A stretch of 64,000 nucleotides of DNA, taken from positions 62,001 through 126,000 of the forward strand of contig NZ_NWBU01000005.1 of NCBI RefSeq assembly GCF_003050615.1, read 5' to 3'. A program made the position numbers and the translations under genes. This stretch comes from Sphingomonas oleivorans (lineage in GTDB: Bacteria; Pseudomonadota; Alphaproteobacteria; Sphingomonadales; Sphingomonadaceae). Shown in pieces: positions 7,342 through 17,137 of this stretch; the stretch's first letter is position 1, and every line of letters begins with the position of its first letter. Below the pieces are notes generated by a model that was not told the origin of the DNA, made no database searches, and was given only the letters and a program-made list of their open reading frames with translations.

Positions 7342-7794
7342 CATGCGCTCGAGGCGGCGCGCAAGGCCGGCGCCGAACATATCATCGACGCGCGGGCGCA
7401 GGATCCGGTCGAGGCGATCCGGGAACTGACGAAGGGCGGCGCGCCGGTATCGATCGACGCGCTCGGCATTGCGGAAACCTGCGTCAATTCGGTGCGCTCG
7501 CTGCGCAAGCGTGGACGCCATGTGCAGATCGGCCACACGACGCGCGCCGAAGCGGGCTATGTGCCGCTGCCGATCGACGAAATTCTGCTCAACGAGCTCG
7601 AGCTCTATGGCGCTTTCGGCATTCAGGGCCAGCGATATGGAACGATGCTTGCGATGTGCGAAGCCGGCACGCTCGATCCCGGCGCGCTCGTCAGCCGCAC
7701 GGTCGGTCTCGACGGCGTGACCGGCGTGCTCGAAGATATGGGACGCTATGACATGACGGGCATCGTCGCGATCGATTTCAAGCTCGACGCATAA
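7342..7794 (+). pseudogene. C-terminal half of a zinc-type alcohol dehydrogenase
   Basis: The frame reads ALEAARKAGAEHIIDARAQD, then SIDALGIAETCVNSVRSLRKRG and ends EDMGRYDMTGIVAIDFKLDA. This is the distal part of the Rossmann domain and the C-terminal catalytic part of medium-chain alcohol dehydrogenases. The zinc-binding GroES-like half and the GxGxxG loop are absent, and the upstream neighbour is the TetR start on the other strand. A deletion has removed about half the gene and the intervening promoter. Confidence 0.7.
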
Positions 7795-7913
7795 TGGACC
7801 GGGCGAACCGGGTTGTCGGATGAAGGACCGGTCGTCCGGACGTACCCGGCGCATCCGGACGACCACCTTCAGCACAGGGTTCCCAAGCAGGTCGCGCATG
7901 GGATCAAGCGCCG

Positions 7914-8057
7914 ATGTGGCAGATCGACGGCAGGATCAGCCTGGTGGCCGGGGCAGCGGATGCCGCGCTCGATCGCGTGGAGCGCGAGCTGGAGCGGCTG
8001 GGCGGCGTCTCCGTTCGCAGATCGGCGTCGCTGCGCTTCTCCGGCTCTGCGCCATGA
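7914..8057 (+). CDS. Small hypothetical protein or fragment (47 aa)
   Basis: An ORF of 47 codons reads MWQIDGRISLVAGAADAALD and then an amphipathic VERELERLGG helix, ending FSGSAP. It has an acceptable protein-like composition but no recognised family and no clear ribosome-binding site. It lies between the alcohol dehydrogenase remnant and PhzF, in a zone of debris. It could be the N-terminal piece of a larger lost gene. Confidence 0.25.
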   Translation: MWQIDGRISLVAGAADAALDRVERELERLGGVSVRRSASLRFSGSAP

Positions 8058-8121
8058 ACTATGGTCGCGTTCGGAAGCGCGCTTCGAGATTTATCATGGA
8101 CGCTGCGGAGAAAGCCCCGGC

Positions 8122-8985
8122 ATGACGACTTCATCGGCAAATGCGATCATCGTGGAGCGGCTGGCCGCCTTCTCGGAAGGCGATATGGGTGGCAACCCTG
8201 CGGGCGTCGTGATCCGCCAGACATTGCCCGATCCGGCCGAGATGCAGGCGATCGCGAAGGAGGTCGGCTATTCCGAAACCGCCTTCGCCGCGCCGATCGG
8301 CCAGGATTGGCGTGTTCGCTACTTCGCGCCCGAGATCGAGGTGCCCTTCTGCGGACATGCCACGATCGCCCTCGGGGCGGCCTTGGCCATGCGGCATGGC
8401 GACGGCCTGTTCCGCCTGCACCTCAACGACGCCCGCATCACGGTCGAGGGACGCCGGACGGATCGCGGCCTTGCCGCCGCGCTCCAGTCGCCGCCGACAC
8501 GCAGCGCACCCGCCGAGCCGCAACTGGTCGAGGAGGCGCTCCGGCTCTTCGACTATCGAAAGAAGGATCTCGATCCACGCCTGCCGCCGGCAATAGCCGA
8601 AGCCGGCGCGCGCCATCTCATCCTGGCCCTCGCCGATCGCGCCAGGCTCGCGGCGATGCGCTATGAGCTTCCGGCTGGCCGGCAGCTGATGCTGGCGAAC
8701 GGCTTCGCCACGATCAGCCTCATTCATGCCGAGGGGCCCCAGCATTTTCGCTCCCGCAACCCTTTCGCCGCGGGTGGCGTATATGAGGATCCGGCGACGG
8801 GCGCCGCCGCGGCGGCATTGGCCGGCTATCTGAGGGATATTGGCTGGCCGCACGGCGGATCCATCGAGATCATGCAGGGCGAGGATATGGGCGTCCCCTC
8901 TCGCTTGCGCGTAGAATTTTCGGATGAACCGGGCGCGAGTGTCCGCGTATCCGGCAGCGCACGGGTCATGCCGAAAGAAACATAA
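8122..8985 (+). CDS. PhzF-family isomerase/epimerase
   Basis: A 287-residue protein with the PhzF hallmarks: an early NPAGVV loop (residues 25-30), the catalytic glutamate in YSETAF (E52), the CGHATIALG motif (about 75-83) and the EDPATGAAAAAL motif in the second half. The family folds like diaminopimelate epimerase and catalyses isomerisation of trans-2,3-dihydro-3-hydroxyanthranilate in phenazine producers; most members have other, unknown substrates. No phenazine genes are nearby, so it is an orphan. ATG 8122 is chosen over longer in-frame starts because homology begins just after it. Confidence 0.88.
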   Translation: MTTSSANAIIVERLAAFSEGDMGGNPAGVVIRQTLPDPAEMQAIAKEVGYSETAFAAPIGQDWRVRYFAPEIEVPFCGHATIALGAALAMRHGDGLFRLHLNDARITVEGRRTDRGLAAALQSPPTRSAPAEPQLVEEALRLFDYRKKDLDPRLPPAIAEAGARHLILALADRARLAAMRYELPAGRQLMLANGFATISLIHAEGPQHFRSRNPFAAGGVYEDPATGAAAAALAGYLRDIGWPHGGSIEIMQGEDMGVPSRLRVEFSDEPGASVRVSGSARVMPKET

Positions 8986-9060
8986 AGTCGAGCTTTCCCA
9001 GCGGCATCGACCGGAAGCAGACGGCCTGCATTCGACGGCCATGATGGTAGCCGGCTGAAT
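8985..9060. repeat. Half copy (F) of the dispersed repeat
   Basis: After the PhzF stop, TTTCCCAGCGGCATCGACCG and the following CAGACGGCCTGC match the distal half of repeat copies C and D. The proximal CCCTTCGTCC half is missing. Confidence 0.45.
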
Positions 9061-9131
9061 CTGATCATTGCAGGCGCTCGGCAATGAATGCACAACAGTC
9101 AGCTAATAGGGCAATTGAGTAGCGAGGGCTC

Positions 9132-9905
9132 GTGCGGTTGGGTTTACTAAAAGGATTCCTGCTTATTTCGGCCTGGATCTTGGCGTCCGGCGGAAATGCA
9201 ACAGATCGAGTTGGAACCAACACAAAAATCAGAACGTGCATCGACTGTCCTGAGTTTGTCTCGCTTCCTACATTTTCCATTTCGGGAAGAAATATCAGTC
9301 ACGTCTCGCGATATGAATTGACATGGAAGAACTACCTGCAATCCTATTTTGCCAGGGCGTGTTCTCTTCCTAAGCTGAGCGTTCGCAAGGACTTTGGCCA
9401 GCCGTCAGAAGCAGAAATCCAATCGCTCGCGCTAGACTGGCCGATCGGCGTTCTTACGTTGGAGCAAATTGATTGCTATTCTAAATGGCTGGGAAAACGG
9501 CTTGGGGTCGAACTTGCCCTTCCAACGTCGGACGAGTGGAGCGCCATTGATCAGCCTTCCGCCTCGTCGGTTGATACGTCTCCTAGCAGCGCCCTCGAAA
9601 CACGTTCATCGCCTGATTGGAAGCTCCCAATCTACACTATTGTTTTCGACAACATTCGGGACAAGCACATTGGCAGTTCTGCGCCGAACAGGATGGGAAT
9701 TTTCGATCTTCACGGAAGCTTTCGGGAGCTCACAAGCACTTGTGACGAAAAAGGTCGGCTCGGTGAGCTTAATCTGACGCGTTGCATAACCCGTTCTGGT
9801 GGGGATTCCGCTGCCAACGAAGGAATACGATACGCGCTCATAATCGAAGGCTCGCCTTCAATTGACGCCGGCATACGCCTTGTTGTGCTTGCAAAAAACC
9901 GATGA
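9132..9905 (+). CDS. Secreted formylglycine-generating-enzyme (SUMF1)-like protein
   Basis: A 257-residue protein with a hydrophobic N-terminus (LLKGFLLISAWILASGG) that looks like a signal peptide, then an FGE-sulfatase-type fold: RYELTWKNYLQSY, WPIGVLTLEQIDCYSKWLGK and RLGVELALPTSDEWSA correspond to the V-T-xxY, A-xxYCxW and L-P-T-E-A-E-W elements of the family. The C-terminal glycine-rich core is diverged (NRMGIFDLHGSFRELTSTC). The catalytic cysteine pair is not evident, so it may be a binding protein and not an oxidase. It is visibly AT-richer than its neighbours, suggesting transfer. GTG start. Confidence 0.6.
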   Translation: MRLGLLKGFLLISAWILASGGNATDRVGTNTKIRTCIDCPEFVSLPTFSISGRNISHVSRYELTWKNYLQSYFARACSLPKLSVRKDFGQPSEAEIQSLALDWPIGVLTLEQIDCYSKWLGKRLGVELALPTSDEWSAIDQPSASSVDTSPSSALETRSSPDWKLPIYTIVFDNIRDKHIGSSAPNRMGIFDLHGSFRELTSTCDEKGRLGELNLTRCITRSGGDSAANEGIRYALIIEGSPSIDAGIRLVVLAKNR

Positions 9906-10029
9906 CAACTTTCTACCCTCTTCAGAAGCAAGCCGCAGTGATGAACGAGTGTACCGCCTCCCGACGTGATCTGGTCGATACCGGACCGATTGCTTTCGGG
10001 CAGAAGTCCGTAATTCCAGATTTCCGTTC

Positions 10030-10494
10030 ATGGAGGAATCCTCGATCGGATCCGACTCCTGGCGGACGTTCTCCGACGCTGTAATAAGAGATATGGAACA
10101 GCAAGACTGGCTCGAAGACGTCGTCATTGTGAACGAGAGCCCCGACGAGCGAGTAGTCGGCGATGTCAGCCTGTTCCGCAATGCGGGCGATGCTTGTCGT
10201 AGGCTTGAACAATGGTGGGTGGAGGACCAAGAGGGCTTCGCTTTCACCGCCTCAGGCGCACGGCTGATACTCGCGGTCGATGCCTCCAACAACGTCGTCG
10301 TCGAGCGTCGAGAAGCCTGTGCCGATGGTACGGACATCATCAAGGGTTGGCTGCGGTCGTCGGCCAATGCAATGCTCGAAGCCCGCCGGCAACGCGCCAG
10401 ACAGGGAAAGATCAACCTGGGCGAGGCAGAGACGCGCGGTGTGTTGCCCGGCACGATCGAAGGGCTGATCGCGTATCTCGGCTTCGCTCGCTGA
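10030..10494 (+). CDS. Hypothetical protein (154 aa)
   Basis: No family was recognised. The protein is soluble, acidic in its N-terminal half (WLEDVVIVNESPDERVVGDV), with a WWVEDQEGFAFTASGARLIL strand region and a basic helix (AMLEARRQRARQGK). It ends in EGLIAYLGFAR. ATG 10030 gives 154 residues; ATG 10093 (MEQQDWLED) is an alternative start. Size and the WW/acidic character resemble small immunity-type proteins, but that is only an impression. It is alone between the FGE-like gene and debris. Confidence 0.55.
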   Translation: MEESSIGSDSWRTFSDAVIRDMEQQDWLEDVVIVNESPDERVVGDVSLFRNAGDACRRLEQWWVEDQEGFAFTASGARLILAVDASNNVVVERREACADGTDIIKGWLRSSANAMLEARRQRARQGKINLGEAETRGVLPGTIEGLIAYLGFAR

Positions 10495-10513
10495 TATTCG
10501 CTTTCCGCCCATA

Positions 10514-10786
10514 TCAGTCGTGCGCAGCAATCGCCGAGATCCGACCGTCACGGCTCGATCTGGCCGAGACCAGTCGTTCGGCTTTCATCTCCAAATAAGA
10601 AAGCCGCCGCTCAGAGCGTCGCTTGGCCACGCATGCCCCTGCGACGAACGGAGGCGAGTCCTCCCAAGCGAGCAGCAGCGACATGGCCGCCACGCAGGCG
10701 CATCCGAACAGGTTGCCTATCCGCCCATAGAGCGTAGGCCGCGCTTCTAGCTGCAAAATCGGACATTCCAGCATCCAGGCGAACAT
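10514..10786 (-). pseudogene. Possible apolipoprotein N-acyltransferase tail
   Basis: On the minus strand a stretch reads LQLEARPTLYGRIGNLFGCACVA followed by a hydrophobic helix and a basic tail. PTLYGRIGNLF resembles the T-x-Y-x-R-x-G-D element before the last membrane helix of Lnt. No catalytic domain is present. Apart from this piece, 10495-10839 holds nothing recognisable. Confidence 0.25.
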
Positions 10787-10839
10787 GCTGGATGCCTGCT
10801 GCCCGGAGCGGAACCCCAGAGCGGAACCATAGCCCGACG

Positions 10840-11574
10840 TCAGGCCGGCCGTTCGATCCACCAGATCTGTTTCCAGAGCCGCACCTCCGGGACGGGCCAT
10901 CCCTCAGCGTCTCTTGCCGGCGTGTAGCGATAGCGCCGCTCGATCAGCCGACAGGTGGTGGCATCGAGATCGGCATTTCCGCTGGACCGGACCACGGCGC
11001 AGCCATAAGCGCGGCCGTCCGTCTCCACCGTGAAGCGCACATAGACCACGCCTTCCGCACCGGCCTTCCGGGCTGCGCGCGGATAGTCCGAATCCGCGAT
11101 ACGGCCCGCCACCTGCTGCGCCCTGGCCGCGGCTCCGCCGCCGGTGCCGCTGCCTTGGCCGCCACTGCCCGTCCCTGTCCCGTCGCCGCCGGCGCCAGTG
11201 CCCGGCCCCATCCGGTCCGAAGCGCCTGCGGAGGTCTCGCTTTCCGTTCCCGGGACAGGTGCCGCTGCGACCGGCGGCGGCACATCCAGGCGGACTTTCG
11301 GCGGGGGCGCCACGACCGGCGCAGGCCGCGCCCTCAGATTGGGCGGCGCAGCCCTTCCTTCCGGCGCGCGCGCCTCGGCCCGAATGGCCTCCTCCCGGGG
11401 CGGGCGCGGCGGTTCCAGAGGAACGTCGAACAGCTTCAAGCCATCGCTCACGCTGCGCACGAAATCGAGCCTCAGCCCCGAGATGAAGGCGTAGCCGAGC
11501 AAGAGGTGAAGGAGCGCGACGCCGAGCGCGGAGCCGATCCTGTCGTAGCTTCTCTCCTGCTCCATCTGCCTCAT
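10840..11574 (-). CDS. TonB-family energy transducer
   Basis: A 244-residue protein with one N-terminal membrane helix (IGSALGVALLHLLLGYAFIS, residues 13-32), a long proline-rich then Gly/Thr/Ser-rich periplasmic linker (about 50-150), and a C-terminal TonB domain: DYPRAARKAGAEGVVYVRFTVETDG and DATTCRLIERRYRYTPA. The domain end, VRLWKQIWWIERP, is typical of sphingomonad TonB-like proteins. It would couple the proton-motive force to outer-membrane TonB receptors, but ExbB/ExbD and receptors are not in the window. ATG 11574 is chosen because the membrane helix follows directly; longer frames run antisense through remnants. Confidence 0.85.
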   Translation of the reverse strand: MRQMEQERSYDRIGSALGVALLHLLLGYAFISGLRLDFVRSVSDGLKLFDVPLEPPRPPREEAIRAEARAPEGRAAPPNLRARPAPVVAPPPKVRLDVPPPVAAAPVPGTESETSAGASDRMGPGTGAGGDGTGTGSGGQGSGTGGGAAARAQQVAGRIADSDYPRAARKAGAEGVVYVRFTVETDGRAYGCAVVRSSGNADLDATTCRLIERRYRYTPARDAEGWPVPEVRLWKQIWWIERPA

Positions 11575-11693
11575 CACGGATCCGGACCTGCGGCGCGGGC
11601 GGGGACCTCCTTCAATGCGCGCCGGCATCGGACTGAACGCCCAGCGAACGGAATGGTGGCCGAGATGGAAAATGTCCGCGCCCGCGCTTCGGC

Positions 11694-12152
11694 CTAAGCT
11701 CGTTTCGGATGCTCTTTCGCCAGGCGATGGGCAACGAACAGCCCGCCTGCGATCGCGGCCATGGCAAGGACAATAGCGAACGCCGTCGCGCCGACCGCAA
11801 GCCCGGTCAGATCGATGAGGCAGCCCGTCGCGACCGGAAGCAATCCTGCCGGGATATAGCCGCCGAAATTGAGGACCGAATTGGCCTCGGCCCGCCGATG
11901 CGCCGGCACATGAAGGCCGATCAGCGTCAGCCCGCCATATTGCCCGAGGCTTTGTCCGGCGCCGGCGAAAAGCGCGGCGGCCACCAGCAAGGCCGCGATC
12001 GAGCCGTTTACCGCGATGGCGATGCCGAACATCGAAAGAATGGTCGCCGCCGCCCCCATCATGAAAGCCGCATAGCTGTGCCCAGTCCGAACCCATGGCC
12101 GATATTCATTAGGCAGTCTTATAGGCCTTACCAAATCTATCTGCCTAATCAC
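11694..12152 (-). pseudogene. C-terminal part of an MFS transporter
   Basis: About 130 residues encode four or five membrane helices (SIAALLVAAALFAGAGQSLG, NSVLNFGGYIPAGLLPVATG, AFAIVLAMAAIAGGLFVAHR) with the QYGGLTLIGLHVP loop, matching the last third of a major facilitator. The first 20 residues are non-homologous and the N-terminal two-thirds are missing. Not expected to transport. Confidence 0.6.
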
Positions 12153-12204
12153 AAACTCACGACGGAGCTACAATCGGGAGAAACAGTCGCTGAGAGAACG
12201 GACG

Positions 12205-12426
12205 ATGCGCTTGACCTCCCGCAAGCATTTTCTCGAACCAGTGCTGGCCTGCGCCAGCCTTGTTGCGGCGCCGGTAGCGATGGCCCAACCAGCCCGCAAT
12301 ACCGCGCCGCTGATCGTTCAGGAGCAAGGCAGCTTTGCCGTGGGCGGTTCGGTCGCGACCGCGCCGGGGACGTTCGATCCGAGAAAGCCGCTGGAGCCGC
12401 GCTCGCGCTTGTCGTCGTGCTCGTGA
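12205..12426 (+). pseudogene. N-terminal fragment of a secreted alpha/beta hydrolase
   Basis: The frame has a signal peptide (VLACASLVAAPVAMAQPA) then QEQGSFAVGGSVATAPGTFD. This is the usual mature start of a family of exported alpha/beta hydrolases whose next segment carries the HGAGQ oxyanion region. Here the homology stops at DPRKPLEP and the frame ends 8 codons later, so the catalytic domain is lost. Confidence 0.5.
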
Positions 12427-12533
12427 CGATCGTGCTTCCCCGCAAGGACAAGTCGGCGCCCGCTTCGATCGGGGAGGAAAACTGCCTGAGCGCTCCCCGA
12501 GAGGCTCCCCTTTGCGCCGCGGATACGGCCTGA
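12390..12533 (+). pseudogene. Tail of a membrane transporter
   Basis: In a different frame directly after the hydrolase fragment, ALALVVVLVTIVLPRKDK gives one membrane helix and a basic border, followed by a hydrophilic tail ending at 12533. It looks like the last helix of an MFS or similar transporter fused to the hydrolase piece by deletion. Confidence 0.3.
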
Positions 12534-13621
<1,088 letters not shown>

Positions 13622-13636
13622 TCAGCTGGAGGGCCG

Positions 13637-14254
13637 CTAGGATGCCGTGGCCATCGCCCGGCGAAAGAAATCCCATCTCGCGGCGAAAGATCGATCCGAC
13701 GCGCTCGGGTCGGCCTGCGCATCATCCGACCATCTCGCCCGGTTGGCGGCGCCGTCGAGCAAGTCGATCAGGATCTCGCAAGCTTCAGCGGGATCCGCCT
13801 GAGGCATCGCGATGGCGATAGCCTCCCGCAGGGGCGCGAGCGCGGCCGACGCCCACTCCCGGAGCTTGTTTCGCAGATGCGCGGAGGTCGCCGCCTCGAG
13901 CGATATCGCCGCGTAGAGCGCCGCATAGTCTCGCGACGCGCCGAACCCGAAATAGGACCGCGCCATCGCCCGAAGCACATCGACAGGGTCGGCGCCTGCG
14001 GCGCCCGCTTGAGCCAAGGCTTTCCGAAACCGATCGACGTCTCGCTCCACGACTGCCTCGAGCAGTTCAAGCTTGCCGGGATAGCGCCGGTAGATGGTGT
14101 GCTTGGACGAGCGCAGCAGCGCCGCAATCTCGTCGAGCGACGTTCCGGCAAACCCCTTCCGGCAGAAGAGCTCGCGCGCCGTGTCGAGCAACAGTTCGGT
14201 TCGCGCTGCTGCCTGCGCCTTCGTCGGCCGCCCGCCTGCGGCTCGCGCATTCAT
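13637..14254 (-). CDS. TetR-family transcriptional regulator
   Basis: A 205-residue protein with a typical N-terminal HTH: RTELLLDTARELFCRKGF, then TSLDEIAALLRSSKHTIYRRYPGKLELL (about residues 38-65). The remainder is a helical ligand domain (YAALYAAISLEAATSAHLRN; EACEILIDLLDGAANRARW) of the TetR C-terminal type. It is divergent from the ABC-F gene with 96 bp between them that contain a 22-bp near-perfect inverted repeat (14306-14327), its probable operator, overlapping both promoters. Ligand unknown; the neighbour suggests an antibiotic-like molecule. Confidence 0.92.
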   Translation of the reverse strand: MNARAAGGRPTKAQAAARTELLLDTARELFCRKGFAGTSLDEIAALLRSSKHTIYRRYPGKLELLEAVVERDVDRFRKALAQAGAAGADPVDVLRAMARSYFGFGASRDYAALYAAISLEAATSAHLRNKLREWASAALAPLREAIAIAMPQADPAEACEILIDLLDGAANRARWSDDAQADPSASDRSFAARWDFFRRAMATAS

Positions 14255-14305
14255 CCGATCACACCTTTCCCCACATGTTGATTGCCCTCGCAGGCCGGCT
14301 CTGAT

Positions 14306-14327
14306 AACGGCACGTAATCGTGTCGTT
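14306..14327. promoter_or_regulatory. TetR-type operator
   Basis: AACGGCACG-TAAT-CGTGTCGTT is an inverted repeat with 9-bp arms and one mismatch, centred between the divergent TetR and ABC-F genes. Arm length and symmetry are typical for TetR dimers. Confidence 0.6.
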
Positions 14328-14350
14328 TCTAATAGCAGCAGCTGCGGATC

Positions 14351-15976
14351 ATGTCGTCGATTACCTTATCCGACCTGAGCTGGGCGACTCCCGAGGGTCG
14401 CGCCGTGCTCAATGGCACCGATCTGCGCTTCGGGCGCGAGCGAGCCGGGCTGGTCGGCCGCAATGGCGTGGGCAAGACGACCCTGCTCCAGATCATCGCC
14501 GGCGAACGCCAGCCTGGCTCGGGCAGGGTTACGGTCGACGGCACCGTCACCATGCTACGACAGGCAGTCCAGGCGCAGCCCGGCGAGACCATCGCGGATC
14601 TGTTCGGCGCGACCGACGCGCTCGCCATGCTGCGGCGCGCCGAGGCCGGTGAGGCGACCATCGACGAGCTTGCCGACGCCGATTGGACGATCGAGGAGCG
14701 GATCGCCGCGTCGCTCGCGCGCGTGGAGCTCGGAGCCGATCCCGCTGCGCCGCTTCACCTTCTGTCCGGCGGGCAACGCACGCGCGCGAGCCTTGCCGCG
14801 GCGATCTTTGCCGAGCCTGACTTCCTCCTGCTGGACGAACCCACCAACAATCTCGACCGCGACGGCCGCGACGCCGTCGCTCGCCTTGTCGAAGGATGGA
14901 ATGCCGGCCTGATCGTCGTCAGCCATGATCGGGAGCTGCTCCAACATATGGACGCGATCGTCGAGCTCACCACGCTGGGTGCGACGCGTTACGGCGGCAA
15001 TTGGAGCCACTATCGCGCGCGCAAAGCGATCGAGCTCGAGGCGGCCGAGCATGACCTTGCGCACGCCCAGAGGCGCCAGGCCGAGATCCAGCGCCGCGCC
15101 CAGATCGCCGACGAGCGCAAAGTGCGGCGCGACGCGGCCGGCGCCCGCAAGGCCGCGCGCGGCGACATGCCGCGCATCCTGATGGGCGCGCGGAAGAATG
15201 CCGCGGAGGCCAGTGGCGGCAGCGGCCAGCGCCTGAGCGAGCGAATCTCGAACGAAGCGGCCGATGCGGTCGCAGCGGCCAAGGCGAAGGTCGAGATACT
15301 CCAGACCCTCTCGATCATATTGCCGACCACGAACGTGCCAGCCGGTCGCGTGCTGGTCGACATGCAGGGGGTGGCGGGCGGATACGACGCCAAGGCGCCA
15401 CTGTTCCGCGATCTGGATTTAAAGATCGCAGGCCCGGAGCGGATTGCGATCGTCGGGCCGAACGGCAGCGGGAAGAGCACGCTCGTCAAGCTCGTCACGG
15501 GCGGTCTGGAACCGCTCGCGGGGCGGGTGAAAATGTCGGCCGCGACGACGCTGATCGACCAGCATGTCGCCTTTCTCGAGCCGCGCGCCTCGATCCTGGA
15601 GAATTTCCGGCGGCTCAATCCGGGCAGCGACGAGAATGCGTGCCGGTCGATCCTGGCGGGCTTCCTGTTCCGCGCCGACGCCGCGCTCCAGCAGGTCGAC
15701 ACGCTCAGCGGTGGTCAGATGCTCCGCGCCGGCCTCGCCTGTCGTCTGGGCGGCACCAGGCCGCCCGAACTGCTCGTGCTGGACGAGCCGACCAATCATC
15801 TCGACCTCGACTCGGTGCACGCGATCGAGGCAGCGCTCGAAGCCTATGACGGCGCGCTGCTCGTCGTGAGCCATGACGAAGGCTTCCTCGAAAACATCGC
15901 GATCACGCGTCGCGTGGAACTCGGAAGGGAAGCCTTCGAAGGTAACTCGCCGAATTGCGAGGCAGTCGGCGCATGA
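14351..15976 (+). CDS. ABC-F family ATPase (ribosome-associated type)
   Basis: A 541-residue protein with two ABC ATPase domains and no membrane segments. First domain: Walker A GRNGVGKTT, signature LSGGQRTRAS, Walker B LLLDEPTNNLD. Second: GPNGSGKST, LSGGQMLRAG, LLVLDEPTNHLD. The basic, charged linker between them (about residues 225-300) corresponds to the P-site-tRNA interaction motif region of ABC-F proteins, which act on the ribosome in translation control or antibiotic protection and are not transporters. Regulation by the adjacent TetR gene is unusual for a housekeeping ABC-F and hints at a resistance role. Confidence 0.9.
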   Translation: MSSITLSDLSWATPEGRAVLNGTDLRFGRERAGLVGRNGVGKTTLLQIIAGERQPGSGRVTVDGTVTMLRQAVQAQPGETIADLFGATDALAMLRRAEAGEATIDELADADWTIEERIAASLARVELGADPAAPLHLLSGGQRTRASLAAAIFAEPDFLLLDEPTNNLDRDGRDAVARLVEGWNAGLIVVSHDRELLQHMDAIVELTTLGATRYGGNWSHYRARKAIELEAAEHDLAHAQRRQAEIQRRAQIADERKVRRDAAGARKAARGDMPRILMGARKNAAEASGGSGQRLSERISNEAADAVAAAKAKVEILQTLSIILPTTNVPAGRVLVDMQGVAGGYDAKAPLFRDLDLKIAGPERIAIVGPNGSGKSTLVKLVTGGLEPLAGRVKMSAATTLIDQHVAFLEPRASILENFRRLNPGSDENACRSILAGFLFRADAALQQVDTLSGGQMLRAGLACRLGGTRPPELLVLDEPTNHLDLDSVHAIEAALEAYDGALLVVSHDEGFLENIAITRRVELGREAFEGNSPNCEAVGA

Positions 15977-16002
15977 GCGTCGGGGCGGACCGCCTGCTCC
16001 GG

Positions 16003-16215
16003 TCATGCCGCCCCTTCCTCCGCTTTCACATGCTTGAGCAGATTGTCGCGGACCTTCACCATGGCGCGCTGGGTGGTCGTGAACTCGTCCCGGTCGAGCC
16101 CCGTCGCCGCCACCAGGGTGCGCTGCGCCCCCTTTTCCCGAAGCGCGCGGCCAGCCGGGGTGAGCGTGACGATCACCTGACGCTCGTCGGCAGGAGCGCG
16201 CCGGCGCTCGAGGAA
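16003..16215 (-). pseudogene. C-terminal fragment of a MarR-family regulator
   Basis: The frame reads GFLERRRAPADERQVIVTLT, then AGRALREKGAQRTLVAATGL and MVKVRDNLLKHVK. This is the wing and the C-terminal helix of a MarR protein (the DxRxxxxxLT motif is PADERQVIVTLT). The dimerisation helices and HTH are missing, and sequence upstream belongs to the start of the SDR gene on the other strand, whose regulator it probably was. Confidence 0.6.
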
Positions 16216-16303
16216 GCCGAGGCCACAATCTGCCCCAGGAAGCGCCGCGCGCCTTCGCCGACGCGGTCCTCGAAGCAGCCTCATTTGCGTGAAGGAGAAC
16301 AGC

Positions 16304-17137
16304 ATGAGCAAGACATGGCTTGTCACCGGCAGCTCGCGCGGCTTCGGCCGGGCGCTCTGCGAAGCTATCCTCGATGCGGGCGATAATCTGGTTGCGACCG
16401 CCCGCGATCCGGAAACGCTTGGCGGCCTTGCCGACGGGAGGCCGGGACGCCTTCTTGCCGCGCGTCTGGATGTCACCAGCGAGATCGAAGCCGCCGCAGC
16501 CGTCCACCTTGCCATCGCGGAGTTCGGCGCGCTGGATATTCTCGTCAACAATGCGGGCTATGGCGACATAGGTTCGGTCGAAGACACACCGCTCGCTTCC
16601 TTCCGCCGCCAGATCGAGACCAACCTGTTCGGCACGATCATCATGACCAAGGCGGCGATCCCGCACATGCGCGCGCGCCGGTCGGGGCACATCATCCAAT
16701 TCTCCTCGGTCGGAGGCCGCCTGGGCGCGCCCGGGCGCGCGCCCTATTCGGCCGCGAAATGGGGCGTCGAGGGCTTCTCCGAGGTCCTTGCGCAAGAAAT
16801 GGCGCTGATCGGCGTTCGCGTCACGATCATCGAGCCGGGCGGCTTCAGGACCGACTTCGCCGGCGCGTCGACCACGATCGAGGAGAGCCGACCGGAATAT
16901 GACGATGTCGTCGGCGCCGCCGCCCGGATGCAACGTGCATATGACGGCCACCAGCCGGGCGATCCGCGGAAGGGTGCCGCCGTGATCCTGAAGATTGCCG
17001 GCATGGATCAGCCGCCCTTGCGTCTGCCTTTGGGCCAAGACGCCGTGACAGCGATCGAGAAGATGGATCGCGATCGCCTCAAGGAGCTCGAACATTGGCG
17101 GCACCTCAGCGCGTCCACGGATTTCGTCGAGACCTAG
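16304..17137 (+). CDS. SDR-family oxidoreductase
   Basis: A 277-residue classical-type short-chain dehydrogenase: cofactor loop TGSSRGFG at residues 8-15, NNAGYG, active-site serine in QFSSVGG and YSAAK with the catalytic Tyr and Lys, followed by VTIIEPGGFRTDF. The order of motifs matches SDRs acting on ketones or aldehydes with NADP(H); the substrate is unknown. ATG 16304 is chosen because AAGGAG lies 7-12 bases upstream; an in-frame ATG at 16289 lacks such a site. A truncated MarR gene sits divergently upstream. Confidence 0.9.
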   Translation: MSKTWLVTGSSRGFGRALCEAILDAGDNLVATARDPETLGGLADGRPGRLLAARLDVTSEIEAAAAVHLAIAEFGALDILVNNAGYGDIGSVEDTPLASFRRQIETNLFGTIIMTKAAIPHMRARRSGHIIQFSSVGGRLGAPGRAPYSAAKWGVEGFSEVLAQEMALIGVRVTIIEPGGFRTDFAGASTTIEESRPEYDDVVGAAARMQRAYDGHQPGDPRKGAAVILKIAGMDQPPLRLPLGQDAVTAIEKMDRDRLKELEHWRHLSASTDFVET

